Positions 45,630-56,662 of a stretch of DNA of 64,000 bases are shown piece after piece. The translations under genes and the position numbers were made by a program. Position 1 is the stretch's first letter; the number at the start of each line of letters is the position of its first letter. Origin of the DNA: Hydractinia symbiolongicarpus. Its lineage: Eukaryota > Cnidaria > Hydrozoa > Anthoathecata > Hydractiniidae. The notes beneath the pieces are model-generated. The model searched no databases. It was given only the letters and a program-made list of their open reading frames with translations, and was not told the DNA's origin. Location: contig NC_079885.1 of NCBI RefSeq assembly GCF_029227915.1, forward strand, positions 23,189,001-23,253,000. The letters run 5' to 3'.

Positions 45630-45639
45630 CCTTTGCTGG

Positions 45640-46670
45640 TCTCTTCAAAGAGACCAGTTTGGTCGTAGTAGCTTTATTGATGGGGAGCTAAGCACTATTT
45701 TTTAAATTCGTGTATTTTATCAGGTAAGAATTATTTTATATATAGCTAAGTGAGAAAGGTGTGCTGGCTAGCTAGCTATCTCAATTTTTTGTGCTGACTT
45801 GGATCTCCTTTTGATTGGTGCTGACATACTCTTTCATGAAATTACTTACTTGCTGGCTAGCTATGGAGCTAGCTACACAAAATAGTGCTTTGATTAGAGT
45901 CTTTTTTTCTTAAAGAGCAAGCAACAAAAAACCTTTATCCTGTCTTGCGTAGTTTTTCCATGACTGGACACTCAACTCCTGTTCTTATGGGAAAAAGGGG
46001 GGCGAAAAATAACTTCCAAATGACACTTTGTGGGACTACTTCTATCAGATAAAAAGATATAAATATTCGCACAGGATTTTTTTAATATTTGTGGAAGAAA
46101 AGTTGTCGAAACGTGACAAAAGTTTATTGTTGCTTACACTGAGCAGTCGGTGAACTGATAATTAACCTGTAACAATATATAGTTAGCCGATGCAGTATAA
46201 TTAGATGCTACGCCTAGTATAATTAGCTGTTAAAAGCTTCTTTGTGTTCTTTACAGCTAACTGCGTCTTTTCCATGTTTTTTCTTGAAATCAGAATAGTT
46301 TTGTTGTTTAATAATATAGACGACATATGTACTGCTAGCTACAGTAAAATTATATCTTTTTTGTAAAATCGTTTCTTGTTCTTTTTCCTGGTTTTAATTG
46401 AGGCACAACTTTATGTTGATCTATATAAATATAGATGGCTATGGGGAGATTGATAACGAAGAAAAGTGAAAATTTAAGTAAAAAGATATATCGTATAAGT
46501 AGCTGTATAAGCGGCTAATTATACTGTACGCACCGTATATATAATTATTCTGCATAGATAAATAAAATGTCTGTATATTTTATATGGCTAGCCTTACTAA
46601 TCCTGTTTATTATTTCCAGGAAAGGTCATAGCTTTGATAGGGAGTCCTAGTCCGGGGCTATGGTAGCATA
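45640..46670. other. intergenic, no gene seen
   Basis: AT-rich with TAGCTAGC runs near 45765-45880. No coding or structural feature recognised before the tRNA-like sequence. Confidence 0.35.
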
Positions 46671-46679
46671 ATATTGAAT

Positions 46680-46751
46680 TGCCACCAAGGGGAATCGAAC
46701 CCCGATCTCCCGCACAAAGTGCCAGAGTTATAACCACCAAGCCATGGCGCC
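46680..46751 (-). tRNA. tRNA-like sequence, degenerate; perhaps a tRNA-derived SINE head
   Basis: 72 nt with an A-box-like TGGCTTGGTGG and a B box GGTTCGATTCC. The acceptor stem GGCGCCA pairs with TGGTGGC except one position, and the T arm is GGGG-TTCGATT-CCCC. The anticodon arm (CTCTGGCACTTTGTGCGGGAG) is close to tRNA-Gln (TTG anticodon) but has an extra base and poor pairing. It is probably not a working tRNA. Confidence 0.5.
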
Positions 46752-47039
46752 ATTGAAAACGGCTAACTATTCTGTTACTGGCTAATTACCAGTTCTCCTT
46801 GTGCTTAATTTGCTTGAAAATCTTTCTTGAGATCAACCCAAAGTATCACAAAATATTTTTCTAAGATTTCTAGAAATGACTTGATTTTTAAAAATCTTAA
46901 GAAATATACCTGTGCATCACATCGCATGGATTTGTATCTTTGTATTAAATTCCCTTTTTAAATCAAAGAGGCAAAGAGAGGTTAAAAAAGAGACAATATT
47001 TAAACAACCTGGTTTTAATGCAGTTTATGGTTAAATTGT

Positions 47040-47200
47040 ATTCTTGTTTCATATTTTTAAAACGTATTTTCTTTTTCAGATCAGCTGTTATCAAAGCATG
47101 CACCATCACCATTTTGAAAAAATTGAAAAAACAGGAGAGTAAATTTTGAAGGCCTAAATACTGAAATGCTAATATGTATTTATTGCTGAATTAATAAACA
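47040..47200 (+). other. possible terminal exon
   Basis: Acceptor TTTTTCAG (47081), then in one phase SAVIKACTITILKKLKKQES and KF before TGA, followed by AATAAA at 47192. No upstream exon could be joined. Weak. Confidence 0.2.
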
Positions 47201-47444
47201 ATGAACTACTTCATCATTCAAATTGAGCTCGTTCAGAAGTTATTATATTCGAATCGTTAAGTTTCTACATAGCAAAATTTGTATTCTGGAATTTCCAGAA
47301 TTTTCCTGATCACTTTTTAAAATATCCGGTTAAAGTTTTAATTGTTATTTTAGAATACTTCATATAGCTATGTAAAATTTTTATTTTTTATCTATTGAGT
47401 TGTATTTTAACATTGCAGGTTAGTTACAAAAATAGTTAAGAATC

Positions 47445-48001
47445 GTGATACTCGTGATTTGTTTACCCCATAATTCTCCGTTTTCAAGGTCTACTTTAAA
47501 TTTCAAAATCTTTCAGGCTAATGACGGAAATCTTAAAGCCGCAGGGCTTCTTGTTATATTTTTCTTCACACGAACAGGTAAAGTCTATTATAATTACATG
47601 TTAACTGTTGTTAAAGTAAACAACAAAGTCTGGTCAAAGTGATGTTATTGCGATATAGATAGGGAAAACAAAACCACCTTTTAATTCATAAAAATGCACC
47701 CAGTATGAGGCGTGACAAGTTGTCCACTCAAAAGGTGACCTCGTTTCTCATGACATTTTCCGACATTCTTTTAGTTAAATATCCTGAAATTTCTGATATC
47801 TCTCCCCTATTTTCTGCTATAATTATGGCTGAAGAAATAGATGACTGTTTAAGGAATAAGAAAAATGCAATATACACGAAAAAAAAGGAACAAAGGATGA
47901 AACAAATGCAAGCTGAAGATAAAAAAGTTTTTGAAAAACATTTTAACGCTATTAAGGGGAGTCTGCAGGCTATAATTCTGGAAATACTTGTGCTTGGGTG
48001 A
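47445..48001 (+). CDS. hypothetical coding segment with charged coiled-coil-like C-terminus
   Basis: From ATG 47705 a 98-codon frame encodes MRRDKLSTQKVTSFLMTFSD, LFSAIIMAEEIDDCLRN, then a Lys/Glu/Gln-rich helix-like run (KKKEQRMKQMQAEDKKVFEK). An exon-like piece at 47518-47577 (acceptor CTTTCAG, donor GTAAAG; ANDGNLKAAGLLVIF) precedes it but does not join in phase. No family recognised. Confidence 0.3.
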
Positions 48002-48159
48002 TAAATTTGGCATACTTGTAGAAAGTCTTAGATGTTCTAGTTAAAAAAAAAGATAATATGATAACGTAATGTGGATCAGAAATGACGTTACACAAGCCTA
48101 AAATAGGCCATTTCCCAATTTTACATTAAATTTCTTTTTCAAAGCAAAAATTTATTGCT

Positions 48160-48230
48160 ACCATTTTGTTTTTTTTATGACGCACTATAAGTGTGCCAAG
48201 TTTCATTCTATTTGGACAAGCCAATCAAAG
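48160..48230 (-). repeat. dispersed repeat, reverse copy of 18590-18658
   Basis: Reads CCATTTTGT...TTATGACGCACTATAAGTGTGCCAAGTTT in plus orientation, the reverse complement of the other two copies with few changes. Confidence 0.6.
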
Positions 48231-49150
48231 GTTACGGAGGGGGGATGCAGTCCGAACATCTTGTTTTGTTTTTAACACACAAATTAGACATTGGTTTTCT
48301 GTTTATGGATGTTACACCACTTTTTTAAAAGATACCGTGGGAAAGAGATTGTGCTATTTTTCAACATAAATAGTGAAGGAAGAAAAAAAATTTTCTTCTG
48401 TATAATATTTGTGCAATTCGTAATCTGTGATTTTCCGATTTATTTAATACTTTAGTATTATGTTTAGACTAGCTGTATGCCCATGGAAGAATCTACTTTA
48501 TTTCTCATTAATTCATGTAACGGACACAAAAAGCGTTGCATCTACGTAGTGATTTTTAGAGGGAACGACATAGGGAAAACGAAAGTAAAAAAGGCAAGGA
48601 AAAATAAACCAGTACAGCAGACATCAAATCAACGAAGAAACGTATTCTTGTTTGGTATATTTGTATCTAATTATAATACGTTTTATTAAATATAAAAAAT
48701 GTAATATAAATAAAATTATACATACACGCATATAAAAAAGACGAATAAGTGGTTTTTTCAATAAAATCCGATATTAAGGAACCTTTTTTATTAAAAACGA
48801 TACTTATATCGATTGTTCTTCGATAGCTACAAAATTTAAAATGTGTTTTTACCAGTACTCCATTGAAAAAAAGCTTTTGAAAGAGTAGAAAAATAAACTA
48901 CAACAATGAAAAATGTATTAAGTACTTTATTTACGTCCAAGCAGAGGCAAAAGAATAAAGTAACGTGTTAGAAGATATATACAACTAGCTGTAAAACCTG
49001 TGGAAAACTACACAAGGACTGTGTTTATAAACCTTTTAAAAATTGTGCAAAGAATCAGATTACCGATATATCGGCGGTCACATAAATTTTGCACCCGATT
49101 ATTATATTCACAATTTTGACTCACAATTAGACAGATAGGTACTAATGTTT
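48231..49150. other. spacer with weak Helitron-end relics
   Basis: Diverged copies of the Helitron terminal hairpin occur at about 48468 (ACTAGCTGTATGCCCATGG) and 48985 (ACTAGCTGTAAAACCTGTGG). The ORF between is Lys-rich without family resemblance. Confidence 0.4.
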
Positions 49151-49183
49151 TGATATAGACAATATGTACAATAATATATACAA

Positions 49184-49297
49184 CTAGTCGTTAGCCCGTG
49201 GAAAAATCCACGGGTTCGCCCGTCGCAGCTAAGCTACCATTTTGCGTGACAGACATACGGACGGACGGACAGACGTATACAGGCATTATAATATAGA
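49184..49297 (-). mobile_element. mini-Helitron, 114 bp
   Basis: On the minus strand it starts TCTATATTATAATGCC, carries GTCTGTCCGTCCGTCCG and CACGCAAAATGGTAGCTTAG, and ends with the hairpin CCCGTGGATTTTTCCACGGG then CTAACGACTAG. The flanks repeat each other (ATATAGA.AATATGTACAA on both sides), suggesting insertion in a tandem AT-rich tract. Confidence 0.8.
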
Positions 49298-49821
49298 TAA
49301 TATGTACAACAATATATACAACATTTTACACAATAATATATACAATAATATATACAGCACTATACAGCATAGGTACAAAGTAGAAGACGCGATCTTCTCT
49401 GTTTACACAAAAGAAAACACTGGAAACTTTTGCTAAATCTTTGTGAATTTGAAAGAATAATTACTCACCAAACTAATGATCAATTTGTGTTCATTAAACT
49501 GGCCTACTTTATGTGTGCAGATTTAAAACAATTCTTTTAAATACTCAGTGCACTGTTTACTATTTATATTTATATTGTTTATATTTAGTAAGAACTATTT
49601 ACACTGTATTGTTGAGTATACGCAATTACAATAACTTTAGTTTCGGTAAATTTAATACTTTTTTAGAAATATTAAAAAATAACAAAGCAAACAAAAAACC
49701 ACAAGGCTTTTTCGTTACTCCAGTGTCACGAAATGTTATGACAACACTGAACTTCGCGTCGTGGTAATACCCATAGGATCTCTGTAACGGAGTATGTGTC
49801 GCCATAACTGATTTATGACTA

Positions 49822-50715
49822 TTACTTTTGCCCTGGTACTCTTCGAAGAAATCGGTTTTGATTGGTGAATTGATCAAAACATTGATAATCTGGATGACAA
49901 TTAATTATCGACTGACAATTTCCACAAACGGAATATTGCTGAAAACACGGAGCCACCACTAATTCATCGACAAAGTCCTTTCCATTCCAGCCGCATTCAT
50001 TATTTGCGTAGCCATAACTATCCATTGGTTGAAGCATGTTTCTTTGAATGGGTTGCTCTATGGCTGACATATGCTTTTCTGTCACTTCCTCGTTAATTAT
50101 ATTTAAGTCTTTGTGAGTTTGCGGGCAGTCTTTGTTTTTTATTTCACTGCTTGTGTAGTTCACACCACATGGCAGTCCATACCAGAATAATTCCTGTATT
50201 TGAATAACTTGGTTTTGTTTAGCGATGTCGTAAGCTGTTTGTTGCTTGTGGTTTACAATTTCAGCATCTGCACCATGTTGTATCAGCAATGATATACATT
50301 TTCTTTTTACTGCACATACTGTCGCTCTCTCCACAGCGACATGCAGTGCTGTATTACCCTTATGGTCAATTGAATTGATATTTTTGCACTTTTCCTTCAA
50401 TAGTAATTTGATTATTGCATACACTTCCTCCTTGCGTTTCTTGCAAGCTCGTCTTTTGCAAGTCTCTCCACACAAAGTTATCATGAGCAAACTTTTCTTC
50501 TGATTATTTTGAAAATTCAAGCAAGCACCATGTTGAATAAGATATTTCACAATTTGTCGGTATCCTTTGTAACACGCATAGTGAATTGGTGTGTTCCCAT
50601 TTACGTCTTTTTCATCAATCTCACATACAGTGCTCATCAAATATTTTATGGTTTTGAGATCGCCTTCTAAAACTGCTTCATGCAGCTTAGCCATCTTTGC
50701 ACTCCACTCCAACAT
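49822..50715 (-). CDS. ankyrin-repeat protein
   Basis: Single-exon, 297 codons, open throughout. Ankyrin repeats from about residue 8: AKLHEAVLEGDLKTIKYLM, NGNTPIHYACYKGYRQIVKY then LIQHGACLNFQN, a repeat with a basic insertion (ETCKRRACKKRKEEVYAIIK), KGNTALHVAVERA then LLIQHGADAEIVN, and QQTAYDIAKQN. The C-terminal third is Asn/Gln-rich with Cys pairs (CGNCQSIINC). Ankyrin stacks bind other proteins; the layout loosely recalls IkB/Bcl-3-like or small adaptor proteins, but that is a guess. A TATAAAC element sits about 20 bp upstream of the first ATG, so the true start may be the eighth codon (MAKLHEAV, 50694). A second frame overlapping the 3' end may be the original C-terminus. Confidence 0.85.
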   Translation of the reverse strand: MLEWSAKMAKLHEAVLEGDLKTIKYLMSTVCEIDEKDVNGNTPIHYACYKGYRQIVKYLIQHGACLNFQNNQKKSLLMITLCGETCKRRACKKRKEEVYAIIKLLLKEKCKNINSIDHKGNTALHVAVERATVCAVKRKCISLLIQHGADAEIVNHKQQTAYDIAKQNQVIQIQELFWYGLPCGVNYTSSEIKNKDCPQTHKDLNIINEEVTEKHMSAIEQPIQRNMLQPMDSYGYANNECGWNGKDFVDELVVAPCFQQYSVCGNCQSIINCHPDYQCFDQFTNQNRFLRRVPGQK

Positions 50716-53265
50716 ATAACAACTTTTGTTTATACCCTCAATCTCTATCTCTTATATTCCATAACTTAACTCATTAAAAACCCAAATTGCTAAAAAGCAT
50801 GGGGTTTTTATTCGTGACTTAATTTGTTGACATTATTTACTAGTAAGGATTGAAGCTGTGTGCCAAGAGTGGTTGTCATGTGGCTATGCTAGTTTCTGAT
50901 TGGTCAGCTATAGTCAATAAAAATGTTTTTATGATTAAAAACTTAATAGACATGATATGTTGATTCAAGTTCACAGTTGTATTCTGTGCTTTCATTTCTT
51001 TTGGCGATATTTACCTTTCATTTCCTGCTTTTACTTTTAACAAACTTGACCAAGAGTGCAAATCAAGTCGATTATAAAATTCCCTTTTTTGATAGTTTGT
51101 AATTAAGGATAAGTATTGTTAAGAATAAAGTAAAAAAACAAACTTTTATGCAGTACATACCGACATATCTGACTATTTAATTTGTTTTGTACATAATCTA
51201 GTGATAAACACAACATTTTCCGTGTTAGCTACGTGTTACTTCCGAACTATTCAACAGTTCCTAGAACAGAGCAATTACTGCTTTTAATACCACGGGTAGC
51301 AATGTTGGTTAAAAGGATTTGAATTAAATGACAAAGGGGGTTTAAAACTGCAATGTTTTTTGTTTCGATGCATTTAGGGAAATGTCTGAGTGATGTTTAG
51401 GTGTGCAATTGAATTATTCCCTGTCACATTCTTGTGATTGTAATACTCATTATAAAACGTCTATTTAGAATTGTCATTTTAGTTTTCCCAATTTATGGGA
51501 GCGTTGATTATGTCGGCACATTTTTTCTCAGTTCAATTTAAATACGATTATTAATTAAATTATTAGTTCCAATGGAGAGGTTTCGTTTGTGTTATCTGGG
51601 AGATGTACTTCTCTCGTTATCGACAACATCGCTACAGCTAATGGTGCTTTACTTAAAGTGCGCTCTCCAAAAATGGAAAATCGAATTGTATCGATGGTGT
51701 CTTTTTCAGGTTTCTGGATGCAGTTACACAAGTAAATTTTAATAATGTTTTATATTAGGGAGAATATTCAGGGAGAATTCTAAGTTAATCACAAGTCGTG
51801 GAAAAAATAACTTATCTATCTGTAAGTTTTAGTCAGTAATTTCTTCTGAGTAGTGAGTGTTCTAACAATTATAGCTGGGGGGGCGGGGGGCGGAATACGC
51901 AACCCTGTTATAATATGGACGAAATCTGCTTCCAATATGAGCGGGAATCCGCTTCCTGCGCCAAATAACTTTTGACAGGCTTTTTCAAATTGAATCAAAC
52001 TTGGCATGTACATAAAAGGAACAAAATGGCAGCAATAAATTTCTGATTTTGGGATAAAATCTAAAATTTCGAGAAATGAAATAAATTATTTGTTTAAAAT
52101 TTAAAACATGACCACCCTGACGAAATACAGTTGTATTAAGCTCTGAGGATAATCCTTACAAAATTTGTTATACTTTCTCGATTATCAGGATTTCAGAAAG
52201 ATTTTTAGGGGTAGTTTCGAGTAATAGCCAATATCTAAGTATTTCAGAGGTATGGGACCTAAATGGCATCTCAAAAATGAATAATAAAAAACAGTGAATA
52301 TCATAATAGCAACTTTTGGTAATCAATACCACATCAATTACCTTTAAATGAAATATTAAAAAAAATTATGTTGCTAGGTAACAAATATGACGATATTGAA
52401 AATGATAGCTAATATATGTAATGCGAAAGTCTTTTAAAGCTTTCGTTCATCTCGAAAGAAAAACATTTTGTTGTGATGAAAATATACAAAGGTATTTTTG
52501 GATAGCAAATTGTGTCGACGTGCAATAAATTATATATAGGTCCTTTTAAAGTTTAGAACTAAATTCTTATTGAAAGAACAGATAAAGATTGCAGGGACTT
52601 TATTTAATTTAATATGTTTTTAACTTCCTTTTAAAGTTCCTTGTCTCTCTACATAGGTGAAATGATCTTAAAATCAGTTAGGTGAATAGTTCTATGAAAA
52701 AGCAGGTTTTTTCTTTATTTCTATTTTGACAACATTGATAAGAAATAAACACAATAAAAAAGGGTTATGGACGAAGTTGGAAAACCTCCTTGTAATTTTT
52801 CCTCCTGCGCAGATCTCTTTAGTTTCTAATAGTCAAAATAAATCACAGTGGATTTACCGTTTCACGTTAGTCAAAAAAGTGCCAGAAATATACAAAAGGG
52901 GAATAACACTTAAGTTAATTGTGTTCATTAGAAGTGCTCGAAATAAATCTCGGACCGGGGTTGCATGTTTTATATCTGTGTGTAAGGAGTGTTCAAAACA
53001 ACTTCGTGCTCTGCTTTCGAAGAGTTTTTTTTGGGTATCATAAAGCTTGTATTTTATTTTTTCATTTAAGTTGGTACAGATAGAAAGAAAGAGAATTCTG
53101 GAGCATTTACGGAAGTATAATATTTTATATTAAGAAAATCACTGTGTTGTTGCTCGCTAAAAAAATCATTACCGTAGTATAGCTGTCTTGTATTTGTATT
53201 ATTAAAAATTATTAATTTCCAGAAAATAGTAAGTTAGATGCTCTAATGCGACCAAGGAAGGAATG
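50716..53265. other. intergenic, one repeat copy, no gene supported
   Basis: Contains the third copy of the CAAATTGAATCAAACTTGGC repeat (51978-52038) and a G-rich tract (GGGGGGGCGGGGGGCGG, about 51878). The ORF at 52726-53043 shows no family resemblance. Confidence 0.4.
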
Positions 53266-53270
53266 CTATT

Positions 53271-53317
53271 ACTATCCAAATTTGTAAATATGGGAGATAT
53301 TTACAAATTTGGATAGT
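53271..53317. repeat. perfect 21-bp inverted repeat with 5-nt loop
   Basis: Arms ACTATCCAAATTTGTAAATA(T) and its exact complement around loop GGGAG. The arms are shorter than a usual animal pre-miRNA stem, but the match is perfect. Confidence 0.9.
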
Positions 53318-53329
53318 CACATAATAAAA

Positions 53330-56300
53330 ATCTGTTCCATAATAATTTAAAAGTTTTACGTAGATAAGTTGTTGATCATTTGTGTCAAGTTTCATGTTTC
53401 ACTTCTTTTGTTCATTTTTCATAATGTTGTTGTAATTTTCTTTTTTCTGTCTTTTGTTTAAAACTTTATTCAAAATTTCATTTCAACAAGAATTCTTAAG
53501 TATATAATTATTTTTTGCATTTTCGTTTCGTGTTCGTCCAAAAAATGATTTAAATTTCAATGCTATCAGTTTAGTCGCTGACTTCCAAACTATTAAGGCC
53601 AGTTTATTTCGGTCTTAACTTAATCAAGACTTATAAAATGTCTTCATATTTTTGACAGAATAAACAATAACAACGGATTCTCTTTGCTATTTTTATCACA
53701 CGCATTTTCGTTTACATCACTCACTTCCCATTGTGCGTCATCTAAAAGAAAAAAGAGTGAAGTTTCCAGTGCTTTTAAGGGATGGTATTTAAAGATAGCT
53801 TCCCAAACTACAATTTTGTTCTAAACGTAGACATACCTGATACTTTTGTCACCATCTATTTCAACATAAAGAATTATACAGTCATGTTGTTGTACATGTT
53901 GTTGTATGTGGAGCAACTAATATCAACTAATTAATGCATACAATTTTAGTGCATACACTGCTTTATATATCTTGTGTATCCTTTTTCGTCGATTTTCAGG
54001 ATTTACTAATTATAAGGATTTCATAGAAATTTAATTAATGGTTTTAATTAGGAGTCAATACATCAAGATTTGGGAGATATGCGTTCTAAGATTGTGACAA
54101 GCATCATATAAAGGCTGAGTATGTATCATATCAATCACCCTTAGCATGGGTTGCGAATAAAAAAGATATGTATACTAGCATTATTAGTCGGTGACCCGTG
54201 GATGAATCCACGTGTTTGCACAAACGAAGATACTGTGAGGGTTGTCTTCTTTTGGGGATCGGTAGCTTAATAATTTTGTATTCTAAAATCTTCTTAGAAA
54301 CAATAAAATAAAAAACAGCTCGGCCCGTTAAAATTGTACAAACTCTTTCAATACTCCTTCAGAAAAAGGTAGCCAAGGGAGCTTTCCAATCCAACTCATA
54401 TTCAAAGCAAAAATACAAAAAAAATGATTAAGTATTTATACCATAACTAGCTGCAATACAAAGAAATAAAGCATATTTCAGGTCTGTAATATATACGTCT
54501 CTATGCCGACTACCGTTTCTCGTTTACAGCATATTATTCTGTGCTTGCTTAAGTTTGGCGGACGTATAATCTTGACCAAAATCTGGGTATGGAGGGAGGA
54601 GTCCAAACTTATTTGTTCTACTTGACAAAAAAATACCCTAGCTTTTTGTGCAATAATATCACGCCTATTTCTTTACGATGATTTAAAATGTTTTTTTATC
54701 GAAATTTTAAGAACCTCAATTATTCTTTTGGTATGCTTCGCGTAGCAAACATTCGTTTTTAAGAATTCAAATAAAAGTTACATGGCTTCTTCCGTACATT
54801 TCCTTACATAATTTTGCTTTTTCCCTAATCAGTCGAATTAGGCATCTTAATATAGTTAATAAAGTATTTTCAGTCGCATGGTTAAATTTCAAATTAGTTT
54901 TAATGACATTTAATTAAAATGGCCAGCTTATGATGGGTTGCGTGCCAAAAATATCGATCGGTGAGTCATTTGTTTGTAAAAAAAGGGGAAAGTATCGTAT
55001 CATCGGGAATTTTTATTTTTAGTTATACGAAATGAATGCGACTAATTTTCCCCTTTTTTTTAGTTTCCCTTGTTTTCCTAACGATGAGCTTCCTGGTTTT
55101 TGCTCATTGTACAGAGTCTGTAGAAAATGTTTCCACAAAAAGTTCCTGACTTGGTTTTAACTCGCAAGTAGGCTTGAAAGTTCAGTAAACGATTGTATGC
55201 TGATTGCAATTGTTAAGAAGCAGCTTTTAAATTATCTGGAAAGATTTGAAAAATATACTAACCCTGTCTATCGCTTTATAAACTATAGCTCTCCAGCAGT
55301 GCATCAGGAAAAAGCTAAGAGATGTTGACTGATATGGTTAAATCATGTCACAGATTGCAGTCGATAATATCTAGCAAGCTAGCCTGCAGCCTACACAGAT
55401 CTGTAAAGAAACTATCAGATTCATTTTTGTGATAATCTTTGGTATATCACTGGAAACATAATGAAGTAGCGCAACTTTTAGGCCGGTTGACCTTTTTCGC
55501 GTGTGTTTCATTTTTGACTAAACTGGCAGTTACTGCCTCAAATATAACTTGTATGGACTCGTAAGAAGACAAATGTTCTCATGAACTGATAACGCTGTAA
55601 AAACTTAGGGGACGGAAAATTCAAAAGAAGAACAATATCTAGCAAGTTAGCCTGCAGTCTGCATAGATCTGTAAAGCATATTTTTCAAATTCTTGGTTAG
55701 GTAATACAATTAATAATTGATATTTTACCATTTTATATGATGCGAAGTGAGTGCATGACATGTAACTTTTTTAGAATTTGTGGGAAAATTGTGACGATCG
55801 AAAGTTATTGGTGGGAAACATGTGACGATCGAAAGTTATTTGCTAACTTACAACTATTGTTGTAATGATGTGACTAATGTAGTACAATAAGTAAAAGGCC
55901 TAGCTGTCACAAACTTTTTTTGACCAAGAAATTTAAATATTTAGCTAGTTGCTCCATGTTATAAATTCTTTAACTAGAGTTATTGCACTTAAATTTTTCA
56001 ATAAATGGGCCCAAGAAAAACAATTCTTTTTTCAAATTTTTTAATATAGTATTTAAAAAAATCCACTACAGATACCAAATAAAAAACAACGAAATAGTGA
56101 GCGAAATTAACCATAACAATCATTATTCTTTTCGTCAAAATGTTTTGTTGTTATTTCCATCAAAGCGGGAATAAATAAAACCAATATGTTTTTCATATAA
56201 CAATAGACACGTACTTAAGGGAATAATAAAAATGAATTACCCTTGACTTTTGTGTAATAAAGTTTACATCGTTACAAAAAGGTTTTTATGACAACAATAA

Positions 56301-56480
56301 AAAGAATTAAACGTGACTTTTTTTAAAACAAAAATTTTAAATCAATTTGAAAAAGCACACAAAAGACAGAATAAAAATAAAAGTTTAGCAGAAGTGACAT
56401 GTTACCACGGCTGTTTCTTTTGAAAAAACAACACATCCACTTTGCCTGTTATAGACACACAGAACTGGCGTATTATTATA
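53330..56480. other. intergenic with small repeats, no gene supported
   Basis: Holds a degenerate Helitron hairpin (GTGACCCGTGGATGAATCCACGTG near 54192), a direct repeat of about 50 bp (AATATCTAGCAAG.TAGCCTGCAG) at 55366 and 55631, and a 31-bp tandem pair at 55780-55841 (GTGACGATCGAAAGTTATT). Confidence 0.45.
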
Positions 56481-56484
56481 GAGA

Positions 56485-56662
56485 CTAGTCGTTAGCCCGT
56501 GGATAAATCCACTGGTTCGCCCGTCCTTTATATTAACCCGTTGCAACAAAGTGGATAAAAATATATCGCATTTGATATTCGTGTTTCCGTAACATCATTT
56601 TCTAACTCAGCGGGGGGTCTGCGCAGTGACAGACAGACGGAATACGGCTATTATTTAAGAGA
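56485..56662 (-). mobile_element. mini-Helitron, 178 bp
   Basis: Minus strand: starts TCTCTTAAATAATAGCCG, then GTCTGTCTGTCACTG, and ends with hairpin CCAGTGGATTTATCCACGGG and CTAACGACTAG. The interior is longer than in the copies at 5068 and 49184. Confidence 0.75.

Noticed and set aside
47517-47705. Joining the exon-like 47518-47577 piece to the 47705 frame
   Set aside because: Acceptor phases before 47705 give stops with either open frame of the first piece.
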